Assembly: GCF_013359755.1 (NCBI RefSeq) | Contig: NZ_JABMCJ010000090.1 | Location: 62,001 to 126,000, forward strand | Reading direction: 5' to 3' | DNA: 64,000 bases | Origin: Tardiphaga robiniae | Lineage (GTDB): Bacteria > Pseudomonadota > Alphaproteobacteria > Rhizobiales > Xanthobacteraceae | Shown here: piece by piece, positions 25,340-34,254 of the stretch | Numbering within the stretch: position 1 is the first letter of the stretch | How the letters are laid out: every line of letters starts with the position of its first letter | Notes under the pieces: generated by a model | Databases searched by the model: none | The model's input: the letters and a program-made list of their open reading frames with translations, nothing else | What the model was told of the DNA's origin: nothing | Position numbers and translations under genes: made by a program

Positions 25340-26995
25340 ATGTATGCTTATGATGAAATCGACCGCACGCTGATCAACGAGCGTGTTTCGGAATTCCGCG
25401 ATCAGGTGAAGCGCCGCCTCGCAGGTGAACTCACCGAAGATGAGTTCAAGATGCTGCGGTTGATGAACGGCGTCTATCTTCAGCTTCACGCCTATATGTT
25501 CCGTGTCGCCATTCCCTATGGCACGCTGTCATCGCCGCAACTGCGCAAGATGGCGCATGTGGCGCGACGCTATGACCGCGGCTATGGCCACTTCACCACA
25601 CGGCAGAACATCCAGTTCAATTGGATCAAGCTCGCCGATCTGCCGGATGCGCTGGAAGATCTTGCTTCGGTCGGCATCCACGCGATGCAGACCTCGGGCA
25701 ATTGCACACGCAATGTCACCACCGATCAATGGGCAGGTGTCGCGCCGGGCGAGGTCGAGGATCCGCGCATCTGGGCGGAATTGCTGCGGCAGTATTCGAC
25801 CATGCATCCGGAATTCTCGTTCCTGCCACGCAAGTTCAAGATTGCGATCACTGCGTCGGCCCATGATCGCGCGGCGATCAAGGTGCATGACATCGGTCTG
25901 CGAATTCACAAGAACGAGGCCGGCGAAACTGGCTTCGAAGTGCTGGTCGGCGGTGGCCTCGGTCGCACGCCATTCATCGGCAAGGTGATCAAGCCGTTCG
26001 TGCACGGCCGCGACATTCTGAGCTACGTCGAGTCCATCCTGCGCGTCTACAACCAGTATGGCCGCCGCGACAATATCTACAAGGCGCGCATCAAGATTCT
26101 GGTTCATGAGCTGGGCATCGAGAAATTCGCCGCCGAAGTTGAGGATGAGTGGCTGGCGACGCGCGAGAGTTCGCTGACGCTGGACAACGAGGTTGTCGAG
26201 GATATCCGCTCGCGCTTCAGCTATCCGCACTATCAGAAGCTCTCCGACACGCCGGACGAGTTGGCGGCCGCGTCGGCTGATCCGCATTTTGCGCGCTGGC
26301 TCAAGAACTCGGTCGCGCCGCATCAGCGGACCGGCTACGCCATCGTGACATTGTCGTTGAAGCCGGTGGGTGGCCCGCCCGGCGATGCCACGGCCGACCA
26401 GATGGATGCGGTTGCCGATCTTGCCGACAAATACTCGTTCGGCGAAATCCGCGTGGGCCATGAGCAAAATCTAGCGCTGCCGAGCGTGGCCAGGCGTGAT
26501 CTGCCCGCACTGTGGCGGCAGCTGGACAAGCTCGGCCTCGCCACGCCGAACGTCAATCTGGTCACCGACATCATCGCATGCCCTGGCCTGGACTACTGCT
26601 CGCTGGCTAATACGCGTTCGATCCCGATCGCGCAGGAACTAACGCGGCGTTTCGCCAATAACGATCTCGCGGAGCTGATCGGTCGGCTGCATATCAACAT
26701 CTCCGGCTGCATCAATGCCTGCGGCCATCACCATGTCGGCCATATCGGTATTCTCGGCGTCGAGAAGAACGGCGAGGAATTCTTCCAGATCACAATCGGT
26801 GGCCGTGCCGACGAGCATGCCGTGGTCGGCACCCTGATCGGACCGGCGGTGCCTTTTGCCGAGGTAGCCGACGTCATCGAGGATATCGTCGAAGCCTATT
26901 TGGCACTGCGTGCCCGGCCGGACGAATTGTTTGTCCAGACTGTCGAACGCCTCGGCGTCGAGCCGTTCAAGGAGCGCGTTTATGCCACTCGTTAA
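25340..26995 (+). CDS. cysI: Assimilatory sulfite reductase hemoprotein (nitrite/sulfite reductase family)
   Basis: 551 residues. It reduces sulfite to sulfide in the cytoplasm with a coupled siroheme-[4Fe-4S] centre. Visible motifs: RRYDRGYGHFTTRQNIQFNW at about 72-95, TSGNCTRNVTTD near 118, and the four cluster/siroheme cysteines Cys414-x5-Cys420 (CPGLDYC) and Cys457-x3-Cys461 (CINAC). No flavoprotein cysJ is nearby, so electrons probably come from ferredoxin. It lies third in the operon after cysG and DUF2849 and overlaps the DUF934 gene by 14 bases. Confidence 0.95.
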   Translation: MYAYDEIDRTLINERVSEFRDQVKRRLAGELTEDEFKMLRLMNGVYLQLHAYMFRVAIPYGTLSSPQLRKMAHVARRYDRGYGHFTTRQNIQFNWIKLADLPDALEDLASVGIHAMQTSGNCTRNVTTDQWAGVAPGEVEDPRIWAELLRQYSTMHPEFSFLPRKFKIAITASAHDRAAIKVHDIGLRIHKNEAGETGFEVLVGGGLGRTPFIGKVIKPFVHGRDILSYVESILRVYNQYGRRDNIYKARIKILVHELGIEKFAAEVEDEWLATRESSLTLDNEVVEDIRSRFSYPHYQKLSDTPDELAAASADPHFARWLKNSVAPHQRTGYAIVTLSLKPVGGPPGDATADQMDAVADLADKYSFGEIRVGHEQNLALPSVARRDLPALWRQLDKLGLATPNVNLVTDIIACPGLDYCSLANTRSIPIAQELTRRFANNDLAELIGRLHINISGCINACGHHHVGHIGILGVEKNGEEFFQITIGGRADEHAVVGTLIGPAVPFAEVADVIEDIVEAYLALRARPDELFVQTVERLGVEPFKERVYATR

Positions 26996-27494
26996 GCAAG
27001 GCAAGATCGTTGCCGACGGCTATATTCACGTGGCCGACGATGCGGAGATTCCGGTCGACGGAGCGGCGTTGATTCCGGCTGCGCGTTTTCTCGCCGATCC
27101 GGAGGCGCTGCTGAAGCGCAGCAGCCCGACCGGTGTGATCTGGCCGAATAACCGCGATCCGGAAGAGCTAGTGCCTTATCTCGACAGGCTCGCGGTAGTC
27201 GCGCTGGTCTTCCCGTCGTTCCGCGACGGCCGAGCCTACAGCCAGGCGCGCCTGCTGCGTGAACGCTACAAATACAAGGGCGAATTAAGGGCAACCGGCC
27301 AAGTGTTACGCGATCAGTTCGTCATCCTGCTGCGCGCCGGTTTCGATTCATTTGAAGTGAAGAAGGATGCCGATGCGGAAGCGTTCGCGGCTACGGTGAA
27401 ACGCTACACTGTGTTCTATCAGCCGACCGGCGATGGTCGCATCACGGCGCTGCATCAGCGCATGCAGTTGCGTCATGCGGAGAACGCGCGCTAA
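26982..27494 (+). CDS. DUF934 domain-containing protein, sulfite-reductase associated
   Basis: 170 residues. The start at 26982 is chosen because MPLVKQGKIV begins the family and overlaps cysI by 14 bases. The DUF934 core is visible as GVIWPNNRDPEEL, LAVVALVFPSFRDGRAYSQA and LRERYKYKGELRATGQVLRDQF (in overlapping parts). The family is strictly associated with cysI/cysH in proteobacteria and described as an oxidoreductase-associated protein of unknown biochemistry. In related genomes cysH usually follows directly; here the next gene is a sulfate-binding protein after about 200 bases. Confidence 0.92.
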   Translation: MPLVKQGKIVADGYIHVADDAEIPVDGAALIPAARFLADPEALLKRSSPTGVIWPNNRDPEELVPYLDRLAVVALVFPSFRDGRAYSQARLLRERYKYKGELRATGQVLRDQFVILLRAGFDSFEVKKDADAEAFAATVKRYTVFYQPTGDGRITALHQRMQLRHAENAR

Positions 27495-27661
27495 TTCGCC
27501 GCATGTCGACGGCTTTCGCAGCGTTGGTTGATGACAAATGACCAGCGCGCGATACGGTCTCCATACGAAGGCATATTCATAGCACATTGCTGCCGTCATG
27601 CCGCCAACATTGGAATCTGGTTTCGTTGACTTAGCGGTGCTTCTTCAAGATTTTGCCCCCA

Positions 27662-27685
27662 CCTCATGACGATCGTGTCGTGAGG
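27662..27685 (+). promoter_or_regulatory. Hairpin over the ribosome-binding region of the second sulfate-binding gene
   Basis: CCTCATGAC (27662-27670), loop GATCGT, GTCGTGAGG (27677-27685) forms a 9-pair stem in RNA with one G-U pair. The right arm contains GAGG, the possible ribosome-binding site for an ATG at 27690. It may instead be a DNA operator. Confidence 0.45.
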
Positions 27686-27701
27686 TTGGATGGAGATCAA
27701 A

Positions 27702-28691
27702 ATGGTCCGTCGTATTCTTCCCGTCATTGCGGGTCTCTTAATTGCAACATCGGCGCACGCGGCAGACATTTCGCTGCTCAACGTGTCGTATGACCCGACG
27801 CGCGAGCTGTATGTCGATTTCAACAAATCGTTCGCTGCTGCGTATCAGAAGGAAACCGGCAAGAGCGTCGAGATCAAGCAGTCGCATGGCGGCTCGGGGG
27901 CGCAGGCGCGCTCTGTGATCGATGGTCTGCAAGCCGATGTGGTCACCCTCGCGCTCGCCTACGACATCGACGCAATCGCCAATAAGGGCCTGCTGGCGAA
28001 GGACTGGCAGAAGCGCCTGGCGCAGAATTCATCACCCTATACGTCGACCATCGTTTTCCTGGTGCGCAAGGGTAACCCCAAGGCCATCAAGGACTGGGAC
28101 GATCTGATCAAGAGCGGCGTCAGCGTCATCACGCCAAATCCGAAGACTTCTGGCGGCGCGCGCTGGAACTATCTCGGCGCCTGGGGCTATGCTCTGAAGA
28201 AATATGGATCGCAGGACAAGGCAAAGGAATTCGTCGGTAACATCTTCAAGAACGTTCCGGTTCTCGATACCGGCGCGCGTGGCTCGACCATCACCTTCGT
28301 CCAGCGCGGCGTCGGCGATGTCTTGCTGGCCTGGGAAAACGAGGCGTATCTGGCAATCCAGGAATTCGGCAAGGACAAGTTCGAGATCGTCGCGCCGTCG
28401 CTTTCAATTCTCGCCGAGCCGCCGGTCGCCGTCGTTGATACCGTCACTGATAAAAAGGGTACTAAAGCCGCTGCCGAGGCCTATCTGAAATACTGGTACA
28501 CCAAGGAAGGTCAGGAGATCGCCGCGCGCAATTTCTATCGTCCGCGTGATGCCGATACTGCCAAAAAGTACGAGGCTTCCTTCGCCAAGGTTGATCTGTT
28601 TACGATCGACGACGTGTTCGGAGGTTGGACCAAGGCGCAGAGCGAGCACTTTACCGACGGCGGCGTGTTCGACAAGATCTACAAGAACTGA
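27702..28691 (+). CDS. Sulfate ABC transporter substrate-binding protein (cluster 2)
   Basis: 329 residues from the ATG at 27702, preceded by GGAG at 27692; a second ATG at 27690 is in frame and gives 333 residues. A Sec signal peptide ends at SAHAAD (about residue 20). The mature part begins [18 protein letters not shown], followed by [24 protein letters not shown] and [21 protein letters not shown], the sulfate-pocket segments of Sbp. It is first in the sulfate importer operon cysT-cysW-cysA and paralogous to the cluster 1 protein. The two may differ in affinity or in sulfate versus thiosulfate preference. Confidence 0.95.
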   Translation: MVRRILPVIAGLLIATSAHAADISLLNVSYDPTRELYVDFNKSFAAAYQKETGKSVEIKQSHGGSGAQARSVIDGLQADVVTLALAYDIDAIANKGLLAKDWQKRLAQNSSPYTSTIVFLVRKGNPKAIKDWDDLIKSGVSVITPNPKTSGGARWNYLGAWGYALKKYGSQDKAKEFVGNIFKNVPVLDTGARGSTITFVQRGVGDVLLAWENEAYLAIQEFGKDKFEIVAPSLSILAEPPVAVVDTVTDKKGTKAAAEAYLKYWYTKEGQEIAARNFYRPRDADTAKKYEASFAKVDLFTIDDVFGGWTKAQSEHFTDGGVFDKIYKN

Positions 28692-28757
28692 TCGTTCGCA
28701 GCGAAACATCCGGACCGGTATGCCGGTCTGGGGCTTTTACCAAAGCAAGGGGACATT

Positions 28758-29594
28758 GTGAGCGCGGCACCTAAACGAAGTTCGTTGCCGGGGTTCGGCC
28801 TGAGCATGGGCCTGACCCTGACATGGCTGTCGCTTTTGATTTTGATCCCGCTGGCGGGGTTGTTCGTCAAGACAGCGGATCTCAGCCTCTCGCAATTCCT
28901 CGATACCGTCACCAGCAACCGCACATTACACGCGCTCAGGATTTCGTTCGGATTGGCCTTCGCGGCTGCGCTGGTCAATCTGGTCGCTGGCCTGATTATC
29001 GTCTGGGCCCTGGTGCGGTACCGGTTTCCCGGTCGCCGGCTGTTTGATGCCATTGTCGATATCCCGTTCGCCCTGCCCACTGCAGTGGCAGGCATCGCGC
29101 TGACGACATTGTTCGCGCAGAACGGATGGCTCGGCGCGCCGCTGGCGTCACTCGGCATCAAAGTGGCGTTTACGCCGCTCGGAATTTTCCTGGCGATGGT
29201 CTTCATTGGCATTCCGTTCGTGGTGCGGACGGTGCAGCCGGTGCTGATCGATCTCGATGTCGAGATCGAAGAGGCCGCGGCCTGTCTCGGTGCCTCTCGC
29301 TGGCAGACCATCACCCGCGTCATCATTCCCAGCCTCACGCCGGCCATTCTCACCGGCTTCGCGCTGGCCTTCGCCCGCGCCGTTGGCGAATATGGCTCCG
29401 TGATCTTCATCGCCGGCAACCTTCCAAATGTGTCGGAGATTGCGCCGCTCTTGATCGTCATCCGGCTGTCGGAATTCCGCTACGCCGATGCGACAGCGAT
29501 CGCGGTGGTCATGCTGGTCTTCTCATTCCTGATCATCTTCGTGCTCAATCGGCTGCAGCGCTGGGCGCAGACACGCGCGCTGGCCGTGAGTTGA
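28758..29594 (+). CDS. cysT: Sulfate ABC transporter permease CysT (cluster 2)
   Basis: 278 residues starting with GTG at 28758, with AAGGGGA 5 bases upstream. Landmarks: SSLPGFGLSMGLTLTWLSLL at the start, DIPFALPTAVAGIALTTLF near 100, the EAA loop EEAAACLGASRWQT (about 170-185), and AFARAVGEYGSVIFIAGNLP near 210. Membrane half of the sulfate channel, followed closely by cysW (6-base gap). It is homologous to, but well diverged from, the cluster 1 CysT, so this is an old duplication or a separate acquisition. Confidence 0.95.
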   Translation: MSAAPKRSSLPGFGLSMGLTLTWLSLLILIPLAGLFVKTADLSLSQFLDTVTSNRTLHALRISFGLAFAAALVNLVAGLIIVWALVRYRFPGRRLFDAIVDIPFALPTAVAGIALTTLFAQNGWLGAPLASLGIKVAFTPLGIFLAMVFIGIPFVVRTVQPVLIDLDVEIEEAAACLGASRWQTITRVIIPSLTPAILTGFALAFARAVGEYGSVIFIAGNLPNVSEIAPLLIVIRLSEFRYADATAIAVVMLVFSFLIIFVLNRLQRWAQTRALAVS

Positions 29595-29600
29595 CCTGAC

Positions 29601-30494
29601 ATGACCATTACAATTATCAATTCGCCAGTCACCGTGGAGCGCGCCCAGTCCGTGGCACGACAGGACCTGCATACCGAGCCATGGCTCGTGCGCGGCATCA
29701 TTATCGGTGTCGCAGTGATGTTCCTGACAGTGTTCGTGGTCCTGCCGCTGATTTTGGTATTCTCGGAGGCATTGTCCAAGGGCGTTGGGTTCTATCTGTC
29801 GGCCTTGGGAGATTCCGAGGCGCTCTCGGCCATCTGGCTGACGCTGATCACAGCAGTGATCTCGGTCAGCCTCAATCTGGTATTCGGCGTTGCCGCCGCT
29901 TGGGCGGTGGCCAAATTCGAATTCAGGGGCAAGACCTTGCTGGTCACCCTGATCGATCTGCCGTTCTCGGTCAGCCCCGTTATCTCCGGTCTGGTATTCG
30001 TGCTGCTGTTTGGTGCGCAGGGTTTCTTTGGGCCATGGCTGATGGCGCATGGCATCAACATTCTGTTTGCCGTGCCGGCGATCGTGTTGGCGACCACCTT
30101 CGTCACCTTCCCGTTCGTCGCCCGGGAATTGATTCCGCTGATGCAGGAACAGGGGTCGCAGGAGGAAGAGGCTGCGATATCGCTCGGGGCGAGTGGCTGG
30201 CGTACCTTCGTTGTGGTGACGCTCCCCAACATCAAATGGGGCCTGCTCTACGGCGTACTGTTGTGCAATGCGCGGGCGATGGGTGAGTTTGGCGCGGTTT
30301 CGGTGGTGTCGGGCCACATTCGCGGCGAGACCAACACCATGCCGCTGCTGGTGGAAATCCTGTATAATGAATATCAACTGGTGGCGTCGTTCGCGATCGC
30401 GTCATTGCTGGCTCTGCTGGCGCTCTTGACGCTGATCGCAAAGACCATCCTCGAAGGCCAGATTGAAGAAGGACAGCTGCCCCGTGACGATTGA
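29601..30494 (+). CDS. cysW: Sulfate ABC transporter permease CysW (cluster 2)
   Basis: 297 residues, with six helices after a 30-residue cytoplasmic leader. The EAA loop is at about 188-202 ([15 protein letters not shown]) and the CysW signature [20 protein letters not shown] at about 225-245. Its 3' end overlaps cysA by 11 bases, showing coupling with the ATPase gene. It pairs with CysT in the inner membrane. Confidence 0.95.
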   Translation: MTITIINSPVTVERAQSVARQDLHTEPWLVRGIIIGVAVMFLTVFVVLPLILVFSEALSKGVGFYLSALGDSEALSAIWLTLITAVISVSLNLVFGVAAAWAVAKFEFRGKTLLVTLIDLPFSVSPVISGLVFVLLFGAQGFFGPWLMAHGINILFAVPAIVLATTFVTFPFVARELIPLMQEQGSQEEEAAISLGASGWRTFVVVTLPNIKWGLLYGVLLCNARAMGEFGAVSVVSGHIRGETNTMPLLVEILYNEYQLVASFAIASLLALLALLTLIAKTILEGQIEEGQLPRDD

Positions 30495-31524
30495 AGTTCG
30501 GAATATCGTAAAGCAGTACGGTGCCTTCAAGGCGCTGGATAATGTCGACCTCAGGGTTGCTGATGGCGAGCTGCTCGCGCTGCTCGGACCGTCCGGTTCC
30601 GGCAAGACGTCATTGCTGCGAATTATCGCTGGGCTCGATTGGCCGGATTCCGGCGAAGTCTCATTCGATGGTGAAAATGCGCTGGCCCGCGGCGCCGGCG
30701 AGCGCCACGTCGGTTTCGTGTTCCAGCACTATGCGTTGTTCCGCCACATGAGCGTGTTCGAGAATGTGGCCTTCGGCCTGCGCGTGCAGCCGCGCGCCGT
30801 GCGCAAGAGCGAAGCGCAGATCCGCGCGCGGGTGAAGGAGCTTCTCGATCTCGTGCAGCTCGACTGGCTCGCCAATCGCTATCCCAGCCAGCTCTCGGGC
30901 GGCCAGCGGCAGCGCATTGCGCTGGCGCGTGCACTCGCCATCGAGCCGCGCATTCTGCTGCTCGACGAGCCGTTCGGTGCGCTCGATGCCAAGGTCCGCA
31001 AGGAGTTGCGGCAGTGGCTGCGCACGTTGCACGAGGAAATCCACGTCACCTCGATCTTCGTCACGCATGACCAGGAGGAGGCGCTCGAAGTCGCCAACCG
31101 CGTCGTGGTGATGGACAAGGGCAAGATCGAACAGATCGGCACGCCTGGCGACGTTTACGATAACCCGGCGACGGCTTTCGTGCACTCATTCATAGGCGAG
31201 TCGATCGTGCTCCCGGTCGATGTAAGCGACGGCCAGGTGAAGCTCGGCCATCGCCCGCTCAACATCGATGCGGGCAGTGCAAGCGGACCGTCGAAATTGT
31301 TTGTTCGTCGTCACGACATGCAGATCGGTCCGCTCGGCGAGGGAGCCCTCGAAGGCACCGTGCGCCGCGTCCGCACCTTCGGCCCGATCCAGCGCGCCGA
31401 CATCGCGTTGTCCGGCGATGATACGCTGGTGGAGATCGATGCCCCGCGCGACCGTCCGCTCACCACGGGCGATGCGATCAGCCTGCAGCCGCGGCGCTAC
31501 CGGATCTTTGCCGGGCAGGAGTGA
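30484..31524 (+). CDS. cysA: Sulfate ABC transporter ATP-binding protein CysA
   Basis: 346 residues from the GTG at 30484, inside the end of cysW; an AAGGA lies about 10 bases upstream. Motifs: Walker [10 protein letters not shown] (about 35-43), signature [15 protein letters not shown] (about 137-151), Walker [13 protein letters not shown] (about 157-168) and the switch His in VTHDQEE. The C-terminal 100 residues form the TOBE-like regulatory domain typical of CysA. It is the only CysA in the window, although there are two permease pairs, so it may energise both sulfate importers. It is the last gene of the operon. Confidence 0.96.
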   Translation: MTIEVRNIVKQYGAFKALDNVDLRVADGELLALLGPSGSGKTSLLRIIAGLDWPDSGEVSFDGENALARGAGERHVGFVFQHYALFRHMSVFENVAFGLRVQPRAVRKSEAQIRARVKELLDLVQLDWLANRYPSQLSGGQRQRIALARALAIEPRILLLDEPFGALDAKVRKELRQWLRTLHEEIHVTSIFVTHDQEEALEVANRVVVMDKGKIEQIGTPGDVYDNPATAFVHSFIGESIVLPVDVSDGQVKLGHRPLNIDAGSASGPSKLFVRRHDMQIGPLGEGALEGTVRRVRTFGPIQRADIALSGDDTLVEIDAPRDRPLTTGDAISLQPRRYRIFAGQE

Positions 31525-31608
31525 CTGGCGCTTTCTAAAAATCCCCTGCGTTCACCTTTCAGCCACGGTTGGTGTGCAACAACGGCCCCTTGATTTGGGG
31601 GATTGCCG

Positions 31609-32118
31609 ATGAAGCGGGTGGCTCTGGCCAGTCTGGGATTTCTGTTGCTGGCAGGGTGCGCGGGGACCGTCGATACCGTGCCGGACCAGCCCACCATGTA
31701 TCTCAGCATGGCCAATGGTGGCGCCAAGCTCGATCCTGTGGCTGCGGCCTCGATGATCTCGCTGTACCGGCAGAACAATGGCCTCGGCCCGGTTGTGGTC
31801 GATCCCGCATTAATGGCGTTGGCTGAAGACCAGTCCACCGCCATGGCCAAACGGAACAAGCTCGATCACGATGTGAAGGCACCGCTGGCCAAGCGTCTGA
31901 ATGCCGGCGGTTATCCGGCGAGCTTGGCCGTCGAGAACGTCTCGGCGGGCTACCATACCATGGCGGAAGCCTTCTCGGGCTGGCGGGACTCGCCACCGCA
32001 TCGGGCTAATATGCTGAAGTCCGGTGTCACAAAACTGGGCATTGCGGCGATCTATGCTCCCAACACCAAATACAAGGTGTTCTGGACCATGATCCTGGCT
32101 TCGACGGATTCCAAATAG
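31609..32118 (+). CDS. CAP (SCP/PR1) domain lipoprotein
   Basis: 169 residues from the ATG at 31609, with GGGGGA at 31597-31602. A lipoprotein signal (LLLAGC) ends with the lipidated Cys at residue 17. Residues 45-165 form a CAP domain: ISLYRQNNGLGPVVVDP, then the metal-type segment DHDV, the conserved AVENVSAGY and the SPPHRANMLKSGVTKLGIA block (split here to mark its two parts, HRANML and LGIA). Bacterial CAP proteins are extracytoplasmic and mostly uncharacterised; some bind lipids. It stands alone between cysA and the patatin gene. Confidence 0.9.
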   Translation: MKRVALASLGFLLLAGCAGTVDTVPDQPTMYLSMANGGAKLDPVAAASMISLYRQNNGLGPVVVDPALMALAEDQSTAMAKRNKLDHDVKAPLAKRLNAGGYPASLAVENVSAGYHTMAEAFSGWRDSPPHRANMLKSGVTKLGIAAIYAPNTKYKVFWTMILASTDSK

Positions 32119-32228
32119 GCCATTCAGGATAGCCGAAGCGTGATGGTGCTCCGCACCATCCATGATTGACGCCGCCGCAAGGGGACGCCACGGTATGATT
32201 CCCGTCGCCGACAGGATCGAGTGGTCTC

Positions 32229-33425
32229 ATGGATATGTCCGATCAGCCTCAATCCAGCGCTGCCAGCAAACCCGCCGAAGCAAAGCGTGTCCTGGTGCTG
32301 CAAGGGGGCGGCGCGCTTGGCTCCTATCAGGCCGGCGCCTATGAGGCGCTGTGTCATCATGATTTCGAGCCGGAATGGGTGGCAGGCATCTCCATCGGCG
32401 CCATCAACGCGGCGATCATCGCAGGCAACGAGCGCGACAAGCGGATTGGCAAGCTCAAGGAATTCTGGGAGATGGCGGCATCGCCGGTCCCCTGGAGCCC
32501 GATGCTGACGGATGATCGCGCGCGCTCTTATTTCTACGAGGCAGGCGCCGCTGTCATTGCTACATTCGGCGTGCCAGGCTTTTTCGTGCCGCGGATTCCA
32601 CCAGCACCACTGTGGCCGCCCGGCAGTCCGCAGTCGCAGAGCTTTTACGATACCGCGCCGCTGAAGGCGACGCTGGAGCGGCTGGTCGACTTTGATCGTC
32701 TCAACGATTGCAAGACCCGGTTAAGTGTCGGCGCGGTGAGCGTGACCACCGGCAACTTCACTTATTTCGACAACACGCTCTTCAAGAAAGATCGCAAAAG
32801 GATCGAGCCTGAGCACATCATGGCCTCCGGTGCGTTGCCGCCGGGGTTTCCCTCGATCGTCATCGATGGCGAGCATTTCTGGGACGGCGGCATCGCCTCA
32901 AACACGCCGCTGGATTTTGTGCTGGACGATGTAACCAGCGATCTGCTGATCTTCCAGGTCGATCTGTTCAGTGCGCGCGGGCCATTGCCGCAGTCGATCC
33001 TGGAAGCGCAGGAACGCGAAAAGGACATTCGCTATTCCAGCCGCACCCGCATGAATACCGACAAGAACAAGAAGATCCACAACATCCGCAAGGCGCTGCG
33101 TGATCTGATTGGTAAATTGCCGGCAGAACTGAAGCAGGATCCTGGAGTGGCGCTGTTGTCGGAAGCCGCGAAGGAAAATACCGTCACGGTGGTGCATCTG
33201 ATCTATACGAGCAAGAATTACGAGTCGTCGTCGAAGGACTACAATTTCTCGCGCATCGGCATGGTCGAACACTGGGGCGCCGGCGAGCGCGATGTGTTCC
33301 TCTCGATGCGCCACAAGGACTGGTTCGAGCGACCGCAATCCGATGAATCGATGGTGACCCATGCGCTCACCGCCGACGATTACAATGACCTCCCGCAGCA
33401 TTTGACGTCCAACAGGAGCAAGTAA
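32229..33425 (+). CDS. Patatin-like phospholipase family protein
   Basis: 398 residues. The patatin catalytic domain is at about 18-225: oxyanion loop LQGGGALGSYQAG (about 22-34), nucleophile motif Gly-Ile-Ser-Ile-Gly (GISIG, about 55-59) and catalytic Asp in DGGIASNTPLD (about 222-232). The C-terminal region (about 270-390) matches the DUF3734 extension seen in alphaproteobacterial members. A cytoplasmic serine hydrolase acting on phospholipid or polyester-type substrates is expected. Its stop overlaps the start of the 3-hydroxybutyrate dehydrogenase gene by one base; the AGGAG that serves that gene lies inside its end. This link suggests a role in lipid or polyhydroxybutyrate turnover. Confidence 0.92.
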   Translation: MDMSDQPQSSAASKPAEAKRVLVLQGGGALGSYQAGAYEALCHHDFEPEWVAGISIGAINAAIIAGNERDKRIGKLKEFWEMAASPVPWSPMLTDDRARSYFYEAGAAVIATFGVPGFFVPRIPPAPLWPPGSPQSQSFYDTAPLKATLERLVDFDRLNDCKTRLSVGAVSVTTGNFTYFDNTLFKKDRKRIEPEHIMASGALPPGFPSIVIDGEHFWDGGIASNTPLDFVLDDVTSDLLIFQVDLFSARGPLPQSILEAQEREKDIRYSSRTRMNTDKNKKIHNIRKALRDLIGKLPAELKQDPGVALLSEAAKENTVTVVHLIYTSKNYESSSKDYNFSRIGMVEHWGAGERDVFLSMRHKDWFERPQSDESMVTHALTADDYNDLPQHLTSNRSK

Positions 33426-34213
33426 TGGCTAATCTCACAGGCAAGACCGCCGTCGTCACCGGTTCGACCAGCGGCATCGGCCTCGCTTATGCGCGCGCTT
33501 TCGCAAGCGCTGGCGCCAATATCGTCATCAACGGCATGGGCGCGCCTGCTGACATCGAGAAGGAACGCGCGGCGATCGAGAGCGATTTCAAGGTCAAGGC
33601 GATCCATTCGCCAGCGGACATGACCAAGCCGGCCGAAATTGCCGAAATGATCGCGCTCGGCGAGAAGACCTATGGATCGGTCGATATTCTCGTCAACAAT
33701 GCGGGTATCCAGTTTGTGTCTCCGATCGAGGAATTCCCGATCGAGAAGTGGGATGCGATCATCGCCATCAATCTCTCCTCGGCCTTCCATGGCATCCGCG
33801 CCGCCGTGCCCGGCATGAAGAAGCGCGGCTGGGGTCGCATCATCAACACCGCCTCAGCGCATTCGCTGGTCGCCTCGCCATTCAAGTCGGCTTATGTCTC
33901 TGCCAAGCACGGCATCGCCGGTCTGACCAAGACCGTGGCGCTGGAAGTGGCCACTCACAAAATCACCTGTAATTGCATTTCGCCTGGCTATGTCTGGACG
34001 CCGCTGGTGGAGAAACAGATCCCCGACACCATGAAGGCGCGCGGACTGACCAAAGAGCAGGTCATCAACGACGTCCTGCTGGAAGCGCAGCCGACCAAGG
34101 AATTCGTAACGTCCGAGCAGGTTGCGGCATTGGCGCTGTTCCTGTGCGGCGACGATGCGGCGCAGATCACTGGAACAAACCTGTCGATCGATGGTGGCTG
34201 GACGGCGGAATAA
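33425..34213 (+). CDS. bdhA: D-3-hydroxybutyrate dehydrogenase
   Basis: 262 residues, a short-chain dehydrogenase with the NAD loop VTGSTSGIGLAYARAF (about 11-26), NNAGIQ (about 91-96) and the catalytic Ser-Tyr-x3-Lys in NTASAHSLV ... AYVSAKHG (Ser about 144, Tyr about 157, Lys about 161). The QFVSPIEEFP stretch after NNAGI and the insertion with QIPDTMKARGLTKEQV near 195-215 are typical of hydroxybutyrate dehydrogenases. It interconverts D-3-hydroxybutyrate and acetoacetate in polyhydroxybutyrate use. It is co-translated with the patatin gene (TAATG junction). Confidence 0.94.
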   Translation: MANLTGKTAVVTGSTSGIGLAYARAFASAGANIVINGMGAPADIEKERAAIESDFKVKAIHSPADMTKPAEIAEMIALGEKTYGSVDILVNNAGIQFVSPIEEFPIEKWDAIIAINLSSAFHGIRAAVPGMKKRGWGRIINTASAHSLVASPFKSAYVSAKHGIAGLTKTVALEVATHKITCNCISPGYVWTPLVEKQIPDTMKARGLTKEQVINDVLLEAQPTKEFVTSEQVAALALFLCGDDAAQITGTNLSIDGGWTAE

Positions 34214-34225
34214 GTTTGCTTCCTG

Positions 34226-34252
34226 ACCTCCTCCTGCTTTGCAGGGGGAGGT
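34226..34252. terminator. Stem-loop between convergent genes
   Basis: ACCTCCTCCTGC / GCAGGGGGAGGT with a TTT loop, 12 bp with one mismatch, in the 41-base gap between bdhA and the flippase gene. No strong T run, so termination on either strand is likely but not certain. Confidence 0.5.
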
Positions 34253-34254
34253 TG

